This document shows positions 8,702 through 17,151 of a stretch of DNA of 26,304 nt, piece after piece. The notes below the pieces were generated by a model. The model was not told the origin of the DNA and did not search any database. It saw only the letters and a list, made by a program, of their open reading frames with translations. The stretch spans positions 1 through 26,304 of IMG/VR virus record IMGVR_UViG_3300030430_005318; one strand, given 5' to 3'. A program made the translations under genes and the position numbers. The DNA comes from a virus. Position 1 is the stretch's first letter, and the number at the start of each line of letters is the position of its first letter.

Positions 8702-9121
8702 TTACTCTCCTATAAAATCTTTATCTGCTGATTGTCCGTAATAAGGTCCAGTTTTGTACTCAAGAACTAAAGTGTTATCTTCTAAAATTCTATAATTGTG
8801 TCCACCAAATAAAGTAATTGATAGGTCACCAGCCTCTAAAATCCTTGTTTCAACAATAGTATCATCTAAATCGTAGAATATAGCCTCAACTTTTCCAGTC
8901 ATCACAACCCACGATTCTTGAGCTATTGCTTGACTAGGAACTGGCTTATAAATATGTTTATGAGGCTTAAAAGTCTTACCTTTATTAAAGTTTAATATAG
9001 CAAGTTGCAGATATTCTTCTTCTTCTACGATATCATTTCTCACATCTTTAAGTTCTGCAGGTCTACACACAATATGCAAAAGCTTATTCTTCTCAACATT
9101 AGAATAAATCTTATCAAACAT
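8702..9121 (-). CDS. Cupin-fold protein (WxcM/WbuC-like)
   Basis: A 139-residue protein with a beta-rich cupin core. FKPHKHIYKP provides histidine ligands, QESWVVMTGKVEAIFYD is the conserved Glu-plus-glycine turn of the first motif, and AGDLSITLFGGHNYRIL is the second motif with its histidine. Small cupins of this kind appear in O-antigen clusters as sugar isomerases or as companions of cupin-type epimerases. It is distinct from the cupin encoded at 3600-4031. The start overlaps the preceding stop (TAATG). The function is unassigned. Confidence 0.72.
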   Translation of the reverse strand: MFDKIYSNVEKNKLLHIVCRPAELKDVRNDIVEEEEYLQLAILNFNKGKTFKPHKHIYKPVPSQAIAQESWVVMTGKVEAIFYDLDDTIVETRILEAGDLSITLFGGHNYRILEDNTLVLEYKTGPYYGQSADKDFIGE

Positions 9122-9813
9122 TATAAAGCTAGTGCCTCTTCCAAACTCATTTTTTTAAAGCAGTTCAAATTTGATACTGGACTACAATTAACAACCTCAA
9201 TATTATTCCAAATTGCACGATAAGCAAAATAGTTCCAAGTGGGCAGGTGCAAATCTAAACCTCTAGGCACATTATATTCGTCACCTTCTTGCTGGTAATC
9301 AGCAAACCAGTAATTTGGATTTTCATCGGGTGTTTTTTCCATTTTTAAGCCGGGTCCATCACGAACACAACCATCTACAAATTCAACATAATTGCAATCA
9401 ACACCTAAGAGGATAATTCTTTCATATCCTAAACAAACAGCGGTAGAGCAAGCATTAGCTCCAGAGTTTCCATTATCATTGAACTCGACAAAATCATCAG
9501 TGTTATTATTCCATTTATTCATACTACCAAATGGCTGTAGATTCACATACTGAAACCCTTCTGAATCACTAATATCTTTTACATAAAAACATTTTTCAAT
9601 TGGTGTATTGTCAATTAAATTTTCAAAACTCTCCCTATGATTAAGGGTAACTCTAAAATCATAACAGCCGTGATATTTCGGCCACCAATCCATTCTTTCG
9701 TAAGCTCTATAAGCTGAGTTAAGCCCAAAGGTATCAAAACCCCTAAGCATTTCAAAATCAACATCTTTAAGCGATGGACCGTTTCCCATAACAACAATAG
9801 TTTTTTTACTCAT
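9121..9813 (-). CDS. Sialyltransferase-like / DUF115-like glycosyltransferase
   Basis: The 230-residue protein begins with a strand-glycine motif, IVVMGNGPSLKDVDFEML, followed by FDTFGLNSAY, which closely recalls the start of Campylobacter CstI/CstII sialyltransferases (GT42) and also DUF115 proteins. Further on, SGANACSTAVCLGYERIILLGVDCNY matches the second conserved region of these folds. It is also similar in layout to the C-terminal half of the protein encoded at 4031-5965. It would use a CMP-activated sugar in the cytoplasm. GT42 and DUF115 cannot be separated by eye; the latter includes flagellin pseudaminate/legionaminate transferases (Maf), which would also fit a nonulosonate donor. 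Confidence 0.68.
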   Translation of the reverse strand: MSKKTIVVMGNGPSLKDVDFEMLRGFDTFGLNSAYRAYERMDWWPKYHGCYDFRVTLNHRESFENLIDNTPIEKCFYVKDISDSEGFQYVNLQPFGSMNKWNNNTDDFVEFNDNGNSGANACSTAVCLGYERIILLGVDCNYVEFVDGCVRDGPGLKMEKTPDENPNYWFADYQQEGDEYNVPRGLDLHLPTWNYFAYRAIWNNIEVVNCSPVSNLNCFKKMSLEEALAL

Positions 9814-10693
9814 AATGACTCCAAAATGCTTTTACTCTTGAGCGCATATGTTCAACTGTTGACTCTTTAGTAGCAAACCATTCCTCATTCTGATGTTGAA
9901 CATAATCACTTAAAATAAGATCGCAACCTAAAATTTTTGCTTCAATCACAAGCCTTGGGCATGTATCAAATCCAAGTGGTTGAAAAATCAAACCTTTAGA
10001 TGTTGAGAGTTTAATTAATAATTCATGATAAGGCAAGCCTTTAATTATTTCATACTCTAAATTATTCTCTTTAGCGTATTTTACACAACCTTGTGTGTTT
10101 TTAATTGGAAAATCAGAACCTAAAATTAAATATTTTTCGTCTTTTTTGTTATCTTTTATAGATTCAATAAAGTCTAAGTCGCGCCTATCAAATACAGAAC
10201 TTAACACTCTACAATTTTCTTCTTTAAGTGTCTTAATATTTTCTAAAAAGTACTGTCGCTGCGCATCACTCATAAACCAGACATTTTTAGCGTAGCTATA
10301 AAAAGCGGCATTTAATTTTCCACTGACTCTTTCAGCACAATCACAGTCTTTGCCTTCTGCAAGCTTGTGTATTTGTGGTGACCGATAATCACATAGTTTA
10401 TAATCATATTCTAATATTGAATAAGATATATTCTTGCAGAAAAATATTTTATGCTCGTCTTTAAGATAATGAAAATTACCAACTATGAAATGCACATTTT
10501 TATATTTTTCTAATACGTTAAGGCTTAATTCTTCAGAAATTAGTTTACCCAGAACAAAATCTTTACCACCAGTTTTTTCAATAATGTGTTCAATACCACC
10601 ATCAAATAGTGCTGATGTAGTAAACTCTGCTCCACCTTGAAAGTGTTCTGAGAAAGCATCTGCAAGAAATATGTATTTTATTTCTTTTTCCAC
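9806..10693 (-). CDS. GT-B-like glycosyltransferase (GT4-type), short
   Basis: The start is GTG at 10693, two bases after the preceding stop, and there is no strong ribosome site, so it may rely on coupled translation. The 295-residue protein begins IKYIFLADAFSEHFQGGAEFTT, the GGAE loop of GT4 acceptor domains. It has a second Rossmann start (KYLILGSDFPIKNTQG) and the donor-site region LIFQPLGFDTCPRLVIEAKILGCDLILSDYV, equivalent to the E-x7-E region of GT4 enzymes. It is shorter than the 350-430 residues usual for the family. It overlaps the next gene by 8 nt. Substrates are unknown. Confidence 0.7.
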   Translation of the reverse strand: MEKEIKYIFLADAFSEHFQGGAEFTTSALFDGGIEHIIEKTGGKDFVLGKLISEELSLNVLEKYKNVHFIVGNFHYLKDEHKIFFCKNISYSILEYDYKLCDYRSPQIHKLAEGKDCDCAERVSGKLNAAFYSYAKNVWFMSDAQRQYFLENIKTLKEENCRVLSSVFDRRDLDFIESIKDNKKDEKYLILGSDFPIKNTQGCVKYAKENNLEYEIIKGLPYHELLIKLSTSKGLIFQPLGFDTCPRLVIEAKILGCDLILSDYVQHQNEEWFATKESTVEHMRSRVKAFWSHYE

Positions 10694-10695
10694 GG

Positions 10696-11961
10696 TTACA
10701 TTAAGTCCGCCAAAAGCTCATCGACTTCTTCCTTGATGGCTTCTGTTTTGATTTCACCAGTAAAAGACTTCACAAACATTTCGTGCATTTTTTCTTCAGA
10801 AAATTGTTCTCTTAATTGTGATGATCTATCACAAGCACCATGTGCAATACTATCTTCGTTCTTGTTTATAATATCTTCGTAACATGTTCTCATTTGCTCT
10901 CTAGCCGATTGTTCTCTTGCGGCACACCATCCTGCTGTTTGTTCAATAACATCCTTCCAGACAGCTTCTGGGGGGACTTGAACCATGTCATATGAGACTT
11001 CATAGAAGTGTGCTTTACCATCTTCATCATAAAGGAAGTCTTTTTGTCCAGACCAGCCAACTGATACAACCGGCAAACCACTGTAAGACGCCTCAAAAAT
11101 AGGCAATCCAAAGCCTTCACCGTGAGGTAAGGCTACAAATGCACTAACTTTATCATGTAAGTATAAACTGTGCATTTCCTCTTCAGTCATATGACCATGC
11201 AGTAAGTGAACAGAGCACTTGCGTTCTGGAACATTTGCAGAATTAATAATTTGTCTAATATTATTCATGCATGTTTCTCTATCAATTAGACAATTTTTTG
11301 CAACGTTTGTTTTAACAATCATACCAACCTCTTCATCTTTAAATTCATTTAAAAACCAGTTGATTGTATTTTCCAAATTTTTACGAGGTCCAAATTGTGC
11401 AACTACAAGGAAGTTAAAATCGTGTTTCAAATTTAATTCTAGCTCTGGTAATTCCTCAAAAGTCTTAACTGGATAATTCACAGTAAATAAATCTCTCTGA
11501 TTTCTTAAAGTACCTGTAACTTCTCCTGTTTGATTGTTTTGAACTTCAAAAGCAGTAGAATCCATAATCTCTCTTGAATGGTTAGAGACTACAATATTAC
11601 GATTCATTCCATTACATTTTTCAATCCACAGTGCAGCACAGTGGGTGGTTTCAATACCTGCTGTATAACCAACATTTTCCCTAGCAATTACTTGAAACTC
11701 ATTTGGTATAGTAACCTGTAAAGACATATCGAATTGACCACCTTGTTGCATGTAAGCAATTGTTTTTTCAATTGTTTCATCAATCCATCGGCGCTCTTCG
11801 TTATCCTCAGTCATCCATGATGTGTGACCCCAAGTTATCGGCCGAATATAAATATCGAACAAATCCTCTCTACTTCTCAAAGATCTAAGAGCAAAACGTG
11901 CTTGTTCTCCATAGCCGCTTCTCGTAAGAAGTGGTCCAACTAATAATACGCTTTTTTTCAT
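10696..11961 (-). CDS. GT-B glycosyltransferase, family 4-like
   Basis: I place the start at ATG 11961 (421 residues). It overlaps the upstream stop as ATGA and has GGAGG just before it; a second ATG at 11982 lacks such a site. The N-terminal domain has LLVGPLLTRSGYGEQARFALRSL (the glycine-rich acceptor loop). The donor domain begins near FNFLVVAQFGPRKNLENTI and carries ALPHGEGFGLPIFEASYSGLPVV, the E-x7-E region of GT4 transferases. It is a retaining transferase without a membrane segment. The protein from the neighbouring gene is a paralogue of similar length, suggesting two consecutive linkages in one glycan. Confidence 0.88.
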   Translation of the reverse strand: MKKSVLLVGPLLTRSGYGEQARFALRSLRSREDLFDIYIRPITWGHTSWMTEDNEERRWIDETIEKTIAYMQQGGQFDMSLQVTIPNEFQVIARENVGYTAGIETTHCAALWIEKCNGMNRNIVVSNHSREIMDSTAFEVQNNQTGEVTGTLRNQRDLFTVNYPVKTFEELPELELNLKHDFNFLVVAQFGPRKNLENTINWFLNEFKDEEVGMIVKTNVAKNCLIDRETCMNNIRQIINSANVPERKCSVHLLHGHMTEEEMHSLYLHDKVSAFVALPHGEGFGLPIFEASYSGLPVVSVGWSGQKDFLYDEDGKAHFYEVSYDMVQVPPEAVWKDVIEQTAGWCAAREQSAREQMRTCYEDIINKNEDSIAHGACDRSSQLREQFSEEKMHEMFVKSFTGEIKTEAIKEEVDELLADLM

Positions 11962-13241
11962 GCTACCTCCATCAAGTGCCATCTGTCATAATTTTTTCTT
12001 GTTTCCCAAGAACCAGATTCTTCAATAACTCTGTCAAAAAATTCAATCCAAGATTTTTCAAAAGTTTCAAAATTAAAGTTATCTTTTACGTGTTGAACGC
12101 ATTTATCAGATAATTCTAAATACTTTTTCTTGCTTAGTTTTAATGCTTTGTTTAATGTTGCTTCAAAATCTTTTTGAGAAATTCTATCTTCGTAGATGTA
12201 GGGCACCTGTAGTGAGCCAATAATAGTCTTTGAAGTAGGCTTAATTCCCCAGCCAAACCAATTTGAACCGTCAGTAACCTGATCTTGTAGACCACCTGTC
12301 ATGTTCACAATAATTGGAGTTCCACACGACATTGATTCAAGTGTCGATAAACCAAAGCCTTCAGCATCAGAGATATTAATTGTATAATCAGCAGCATTAT
12401 ACATCACTGAAAGTTCTTGAGCACCAACTTTTGTAGTCGAAAGCAATATTTGACCTTGATTAAGACCCAAATGTTGTAAAATATGAGGTAAGTCTTGTCC
12501 ATGTGGGTCTTGAGCATCAGTGTGCATCAATAGCATTGCTTTGTCGTGACCAACCTTATCAAGCCATTCTTTGAACCACCATATAAGAGTTCCAGACTGT
12601 TTACGTCTTGCGTTTCTATTATTCCAAAAGAACACCTTTTTTCTTGGATTATTGTAAACATTACTAGAATTTATTAGATTAGACCTAATGTTTCTTACTT
12701 TTTGTAAGTTTTCTGCGTCTGTATATCTCTTAAAAAATGTAGGATTAACAGCATGCGGTATGTGTGCAGCAAACGAATCTGGTGACGCAGTGCTAACAAT
12801 TTTTTCTGTAACCTTTGATATCGACACAACATAGTCAGTTGAATCATAAAATTGTTTATTATACATTGGTACTGGGAAATTGTCCCAAACATGATAATAA
12901 ACCATAGGGACCAAAGCTCTGACTTCGTCTTCCATTTGCCAAAGCCATTCATAAAATCTTGGGTCTGTCATAAACCAAAGCACATCTGGCTTCTCTTTTC
13001 TCAGAACTGATCTAATAGTTTCATCATTTCCGTAATTGTCAACTGGTATAACAACAAAATCATCACCCCATGGTTCTACTTTTTGTGGTGTGTAGTCAGC
13101 ATGCTTTATTGCTCCACCTAAGCAAACAAATTTATATCTTCCGGTTTTTAAAAGTGCTTCAATCATATATTTTGTCTGTGTACCCACACCGGAAGGTGAG
13201 AGAGGATGATCAGACAAAACTAAAATTTTATGTTTTTTCAT
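11958..13241 (-). CDS. GT-B glycosyltransferase, family 4-like
   Basis: The 427-residue protein has a GT-B layout: ILVLSDHPLSPSGVGTQTKYMIEALL at the N-terminus, VSKVT-type linker sequences, then a donor domain with KVFFWNNRNARRKQSGTLI and SDAEGFGLSTLESMSCGTPIIV, the classical E-x7-E motif. It is the first gene of the sugar cassette, 7 nt behind the nuclease gene, with an AGGA site about 6 nt before the ATG. No separate promoter is obvious, so the promoter near 14030-14058 may drive the whole cassette. Donor and acceptor are unknown. Confidence 0.88.
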   Translation of the reverse strand: MKKHKILVLSDHPLSPSGVGTQTKYMIEALLKTGRYKFVCLGGAIKHADYTPQKVEPWGDDFVVIPVDNYGNDETIRSVLRKEKPDVLWFMTDPRFYEWLWQMEDEVRALVPMVYYHVWDNFPVPMYNKQFYDSTDYVVSISKVTEKIVSTASPDSFAAHIPHAVNPTFFKRYTDAENLQKVRNIRSNLINSSNVYNNPRKKVFFWNNRNARRKQSGTLIWWFKEWLDKVGHDKAMLLMHTDAQDPHGQDLPHILQHLGLNQGQILLSTTKVGAQELSVMYNAADYTINISDAEGFGLSTLESMSCGTPIIVNMTGGLQDQVTDGSNWFGWGIKPTSKTIIGSLQVPYIYEDRISQKDFEATLNKALKLSKKKYLELSDKCVQHVKDNFNFETFEKSWIEFFDRVIEESGSWETRKNYDRWHLMEVA

Positions 13242-13248
13242 TTATTCC

Positions 13249-14010
13249 TCAAGGACAGTGTTCTGTCTTATAAAACTTACAACCATATCCACCAGTACAG
13301 GATAACCTGTTTTTGATGTATCGTTGATTTTTAATATTGTACAGCGCGGTGTTTAAAAGTTTAAGAGCATTCTCTGTTTTTTTAGGTCCGCTTGTAACTC
13401 TAAAAAATTCTACATTGTTTTTCTTAGCTGTACGTTTAAGTAGTGCAAAGTGAGTTTCTACGTCTTTTGGATCAATGTCCATTTTTTGACAAAAGAAGTG
13501 TTTGTACAAAGTTAATTGATATGTCACCATTTTGTCACTTTTCTTACGTGAGTCCCAACCCCAAGAGCAGGTCTTCCAATCAAAAATATGAACCTTGCCA
13601 TCAGGGGTGGCTACCACAGCATCGATGTATCCTTTAAATAATTTATCCTCACCTTCAATTGGCTCATACAGTGGCATTTCAACAGCTAAGACCTCAAACT
13701 CTTCAAAGTATTCAGAAAGTGCATCGTCAATTTCTGGAATAATATTTCCACCTTGCTTCATCATTTGATGAACAAGCTTGTTGTCTACATCATCTTCAAG
13801 TTCTGCAATGTTCTTTTTAAGTTCTTTTACAAAAAAGTCCTCTTCAATTTCTTCATTGAGTAATTTTTTCTCACATACAGAGTGAATAGCAGAACCGAAT
13901 GCTGTATATTCATTACCGGTAAAGCCATCAATGCCATCAATGCGAGTGAGCTTGTGGTAAAAAGCACAAAAACTCCAATCTTTAAGTTCGGAGTAAGAAA
14001 TATGAGACAT
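13249..14010 (-). CDS. PD-(D/E)XK nuclease, Cas4/RecB-like, with probable Fe-S cysteines
   Basis: The 253-residue protein has the motif series of the RecB/Cas4 nuclease family: H43 (AIHSVCEKK), D130 in GYIDAVV, D144-W-K146, and Q165-x3-Y169 (the QxxxY motif). These should form the metal-dependent active site. Cysteines C15, C238, C244 and C252 have the one-plus-three arrangement that holds a [4Fe-4S] cluster in Cas4 and AddB, although the spacing C-x5-C-x7-C differs from the usual. A role as a phage exonuclease in recombination or host DNA breakdown is likely; there is no CRISPR array in the window, so a Cas4 role is not supported. A promoter lies just upstream. Confidence 0.85.
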   Translation of the reverse strand: MSHISYSELKDWSFCAFYHKLTRIDGIDGFTGNEYTAFGSAIHSVCEKKLLNEEIEEDFFVKELKKNIAELEDDVDNKLVHQMMKQGGNIIPEIDDALSEYFEEFEVLAVEMPLYEPIEGEDKLFKGYIDAVVATPDGKVHIFDWKTCSWGWDSRKKSDKMVTYQLTLYKHFFCQKMDIDPKDVETHFALLKRTAKKNNVEFFRVTSGPKKTENALKLLNTALYNIKNQRYIKNRLSCTGGYGCKFYKTEHCP

Positions 14011-14029
14011 AATAATACCTTTTTAATTT

Positions 14030-14058
14030 AATGTAACAGGTCTAGTAATAATTGTCAA
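14030..14058 (-). promoter_or_regulatory. Sigma70-type promoter before the nuclease gene
   Basis: On the minus strand TTGACA (14053-14058) is followed after 17 bases by TACATT (14030-14035; 4 of 6 to TATAAT). The -35 box overlaps the last codons of the metallopeptidase gene. The nuclease ATG is about 20 bases after the -10 box. It may also serve the sugar cassette behind it. Confidence 0.6.
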
Positions 14059-14746
14059 CCTCATTTTGTTCGCTAATTGAAATTATTTTTTCAAATGGGG
14101 CTTTTGCTACCTTAGATAAAAACTTGTGATTTGAGTCCATGTAATACTCTGTAAATGCGGTAGCAAAATATTCACGTAGTGATGTAGCTGCATATGGAGT
14201 TAAAAATACTCCAGATGATGCTTTTCTAAAATTATCATATCCCACTTTTTTAAAAAGAAAATCATCAAATTCTTGATTAAATTCTACATCTTTAAAAAAT
14301 GAACGAGGGGCTCGATAGTCCATATTCCAAAGTAAATCGTGCAAGAACATTCTTTTTTGTAGAAACTCATCATGTATTTTTCTATCGCCGTAAATTTCAT
14401 ATCCATACTGCTCCTCAACAGCATGCGCGGTTTCATGGATAATATCGTCTAACAAATCATTAAAATCGTCTTGAATATTTGATACATAAATCGTACCAGA
14501 GTCATAAAAAGCGTTAATTGAACGTTCTTCAAATTCCTCAAACTGTCCAACTATAATCATTTCGATAAGTGACGAAAAATCTTTTGGTAAAAGAGATTCA
14601 AATTTAGAAATTACTTTTTCAACATTTAAATCATCATTTAATAATTCATCTTTAAAATAAACATGTAAGCCATTTGGAGTATAAAAATCTACGTTACTCT
14701 TCTGAGTGGCTTCCTTCATTCTGCTTATTAAGGAGTTCTGTTCCAT
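14042..14746 (-). CDS. Zincin-like metallopeptidase domain protein
   Basis: The 234-residue protein has a zinc metallopeptidase signature HETAH at 104-108 (IIHETAHAVEE) and, after 80 residues, SLREYFATAFTEYY with E192, which is the position expected for the third ligand in the gluzincin/anthrax lethal factor-like group. No signal peptide is visible, so it would act inside the cell. Proteins of this type occur in large phages without an assigned substrate. Its start lies 53 nt inside the preceding small gene; an alternative ATG at 14719 would reduce this overlap. Proteolytic activity is predicted, not proven. Confidence 0.72.
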   Translation of the reverse strand: MEQNSLISRMKEATQKSNVDFYTPNGLHVYFKDELLNDDLNVEKVISKFESLLPKDFSSLIEMIIVGQFEEFEERSINAFYDSGTIYVSNIQDDFNDLLDDIIHETAHAVEEQYGYEIYGDRKIHDEFLQKRMFLHDLLWNMDYRAPRSFFKDVEFNQEFDDFLFKKVGYDNFRKASSGVFLTPYAATSLREYFATAFTEYYMDSNHKFLSKVAKAPFEKIISISEQNEVDNYY

Positions 14747-14984
14747 CGTCTAGTCCTAATTTATATCCACGTAAAAAGTTTTCCTCTGCTACTGAAACCA
14801 TAAACTCAGGAAATTCATGCGCCATAATTTCTGCAATCATATGTACAGTTACTTCCTCTCGATCAAACTTTTCACCAACGTATTTCACAAGATGTTCTTT
14901 AAGCTCTGAGTCTTGTTGCACAACTACACTCAACAAGTCTTCGCGATTGTATTCTTTTTCAGTAATAACTTTTTCTTCATTCAT
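14694..14984 (-). CDS. Small acidic protein, unknown function
   Basis: A 96-residue, mostly helical and acidic protein with a clear GGAAGG ribosome site before the ATG. It has no motif I recognise. Its middle (VTVHMIAEIMAHEFPEFMVSVAEENFLRGYKLGLDDG) looks amphipathic. It is the first gene behind the possible promoter at 15002-15030, and its 3' part overlaps the metallopeptidase gene by 53 nt, so the two proteins may work together. Confidence 0.7.
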   Translation of the reverse strand: MNEEKVITEKEYNREDLLSVVVQQDSELKEHLVKYVGEKFDREEVTVHMIAEIMAHEFPEFMVSVAEENFLRGYKLGLDDGTELLNKQNEGSHSEE

Positions 14985-15001
14985 AATAACCTTCCTATAA
15001 T

Positions 15002-15030
15002 ATTATAATAAATTATTGATTTTTTGTTTA
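15002..15030 (-). promoter_or_regulatory. Possible promoter in the gap behind phoH
   Basis: The 43-base gap between phoH and the small acidic gene contains a perfect TATAAT (15002-15007, minus strand) with TAAACA 17 bases upstream (15025-15030; 4 of 6 to TTGACA). The gap is very AT-rich, so a chance match is possible. Confidence 0.4.
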
Positions 15031-16368
15031 CAAAACTTTTGATGCTAGAGTAGCAAGTTCAGATCGCTCACCCTTTCGGAATGTCATGTGTCCTGAAATA
15101 TGATAACTTTTGAAACTTTCAACAGCATGTGCTAATCCGTTAGATGTTTCATTAACATACACATTATCAATCTGTTCAACATCTCCAGTCAAAACTATTT
15201 TTGTACCTTCACCAATACGAGTAATAATAGTCTTAATTTCATGTTTTGTTAAATTTTGAGCTTCATCAATTACAATGAAAGCGTTGGATATGGAACGCCC
15301 ACGAATATATGTAAGTGCCTCTATTTCAATTTTACCTTTTTCCATATACATTTCAAGTGATGTACGATCACCCATAAGAAACTTTAAATTATCTTGTATG
15401 GGCATCAACCATGGTAGCATTTTTTCTTCCATAGTTCCGGGTAAGTAACCTATATCTTTCCCAAGTGGTTGTACAGGGCGCGAAACAATAAGTCTAGAGT
15501 AATTATTTTCATCTTGTCTTAGACCTATTGTCTGTTGTAATCCGGCCGCAATGGCTAAAAGAGTTTTGCCTGAGCCTGCTCTCCCAACAAGAGAAATAAT
15601 TTTAATTTTTGGATCCATGAGCATGTCGATAGCAAAAGCCTGCTCTTTATTTCTAGATTCAATTTTCCAATCAGGCAATGTTTTGTGAACTATTTTCGAC
15701 AGTGGTTCATGTTCTGATTTAAATCTAGCTAATGCAGATTTTTTTTCATTGGCGTTACTAACCATCATGACATATTGATTTGGATAAATAATTCCAGACA
15801 TTTCCTCGCTAAGACTTTGTGGATATATCTCTTCTCCAGAATAAAATCTATCAATTACCTCATCATCAAAGTTAGCAACAACAAAGCCATTGTAAAGATC
15901 GTCTGACGATGTAACTGCTTTTTCAGAAACATAATCTTCGGCTGTAATCCCAACTGAATCACAAATAACTCGCATGTTAATATCGCGAGAAACCACAATA
16001 GTTTTACGATTATCTTTATTTGCTTGAATGGTTTTAGCAGTTGCAATAATTACATGATCAGGGTGTCGTAAGTCTAAATCAGGTGGAAAGATGACTTGTT
16101 TTAAATCAGTAAACGATACTACTTTTAAAATACCTTTACCTTTATCAATACGAATACCTTTTTCTAAACTGCCTTTTGAACGATAATCATCTAAAATTCG
16201 TATGATTTTTCTTGCATTAGCACCCACAGAATCTTGGCGCTTTTTATGTCCATCAATTTCTTCTAAAACTTTTAATGGTAAGAATATATCGTGATTATCA
16301 AATTTAAAAAGTACGTCAGCGTCGGTTAAGCAGACGCTTGTATCTAACACATAATTTTTTTTAGCCAT
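15028..16368 (-). CDS. phoH: PIN-PhoH protein (PhoH2-type ATPase)
   Basis: The 446-residue protein has an N-terminal PIN ribonuclease domain with its acidic residues (D9 in VLDTSV, E36/E37, D104, D129 in SRDINMR). A C-terminal PhoH ATPase follows, with Walker A GRAGSGKT at 262-269 and Walker B FIVIDEAQNL. This combination is the PhoH2 type, for which RNA unwinding and cleavage have been described for mycobacterial proteins. PhoH genes are very common in marine phages, where their role is unsettled (phosphate stress was proposed). A regulatory Pho box is not evident upstream. It is the last gene before a short AT-rich gap. Confidence 0.93.
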   Translation of the reverse strand: MAKKNYVLDTSVCLTDADVLFKFDNHDIFLPLKVLEEIDGHKKRQDSVGANARKIIRILDDYRSKGSLEKGIRIDKGKGILKVVSFTDLKQVIFPPDLDLRHPDHVIIATAKTIQANKDNRKTIVVSRDINMRVICDSVGITAEDYVSEKAVTSSDDLYNGFVVANFDDEVIDRFYSGEEIYPQSLSEEMSGIIYPNQYVMMVSNANEKKSALARFKSEHEPLSKIVHKTLPDWKIESRNKEQAFAIDMLMDPKIKIISLVGRAGSGKTLLAIAAGLQQTIGLRQDENNYSRLIVSRPVQPLGKDIGYLPGTMEEKMLPWLMPIQDNLKFLMGDRTSLEMYMEKGKIEIEALTYIRGRSISNAFIVIDEAQNLTKHEIKTIITRIGEGTKIVLTGDVEQIDNVYVNETSNGLAHAVESFKSYHISGHMTFRKGERSELATLASKVL

Positions 16369-16405
16369 ACTAGACTCGCTAAAATTAAATAGTATTTAAT
16401 ACCTT

Positions 16406-16882
16406 TTAATAACCATATAAACTTTTATGTTCTAATTTCATTTGAAGATATTTTTTGTTTTCGCGAGCCTCTTTCCATGCAGAGTAAAAGATTCTTGCTG
16501 ATTGTGCTTTTTCACATGTCAAAGCGTCCGGCTCCTGTGGAATAATCGTACCGTCATCATTATATTTTCTACCATCGCGATGGTTTGCATAACGACGGGC
16601 ACGAGTAAAACCCATGTGTAAAAACTTTTTCGCCATATCAGCACCAACAAAGTCACCATCATTAATGTATGTGTAAAACATTTCTAAGATGTTTTGACTT
16701 GATACTTGTGCTTCCCTAACGGTTTTAAATCGCCAGTAAGCACAAATCTTTGACTTGTAAGGCTCACAGATAAGAACACCCTGTTGTCCTCGTCCAATTC
16801 TATAAAGCTCAGGGTGTTTGCTATAATCTACGTTTGGATTCCACTTCTCAAAATATGTGCTATCAACTTGTTGTCTTGCCAT
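16406..16882 (-). CDS. DUF4385-family protein
   Basis: The 158-residue protein matches what I recall of DUF4385, a family shared by marine phages and bacteria: WNPNVDYSKHPELYRIGRGQQGVL near the N-terminus, then YWRFKTVREAQVSS and the middle block DFVGADMAKKFLHMGFTRARRYANH. No enzymatic motif is visible and the function is unknown. The start overlaps the previous gene by one base (TAATG). Confidence 0.75.
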   Translation of the reverse strand: MARQQVDSTYFEKWNPNVDYSKHPELYRIGRGQQGVLICEPYKSKICAYWRFKTVREAQVSSQNILEMFYTYINDGDFVGADMAKKFLHMGFTRARRYANHRDGRKYNDDGTIIPQEPDALTCEKAQSARIFYSAWKEARENKKYLQMKLEHKSLYGY

Positions 16883-17151
16883 TATTTTTTACCTGCTGGA
16901 AATCGACCTTGATTTCCCATACCATCGTAATCAACGAAATCACTATCTGGTTCAATATAATTCTGTTCTTTGCGGCTATCAAGTTTTTCAACTAATAAAG
17001 TTGACGCTATATCAATTTCTCTCATGACTTCCGCGTACAATCTAAGTTTTCCATTGCGTTGTAGTTCCAATGCTTGAGATTGTAGCCTTGCAATTTTTTT
17101 ATTAATACTTTTAATTTCTCTATTGAATAGAAAATCTTTAATAAATTTCAT
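16882..17151 (-). CDS. Short coiled-coil protein, DUF6435-like
   Basis: An 89-residue protein. Residues 10-58 form a helical, coiled-coil-like stretch (IKSINKKIARLQSQALELQRNGKLRLYAEVMREI), recalling small cyanophage and marine bacterial proteins in which a basic helix is followed by ALQ(R)NGDI-type repeats. The tail is acidic and unstructured. The function is unknown. Both ends overlap the neighbouring genes (ATGA and TAATG). Confidence 0.7.
   Translation of the reverse strand: MKFIKDFLFNREIKSINKKIARLQSQALELQRNGKLRLYAEVMREIDIASTLLVEKLDSRKEQNYIEPDSDFVDYDGMGNQGRFPAGKK

Noticed and set aside
13249-14010. Cas4 as sign of a phage CRISPR system
   Set aside because: No repeat-spacer array or other cas gene is present; RecB/Cas4-like nucleases are common in phages.
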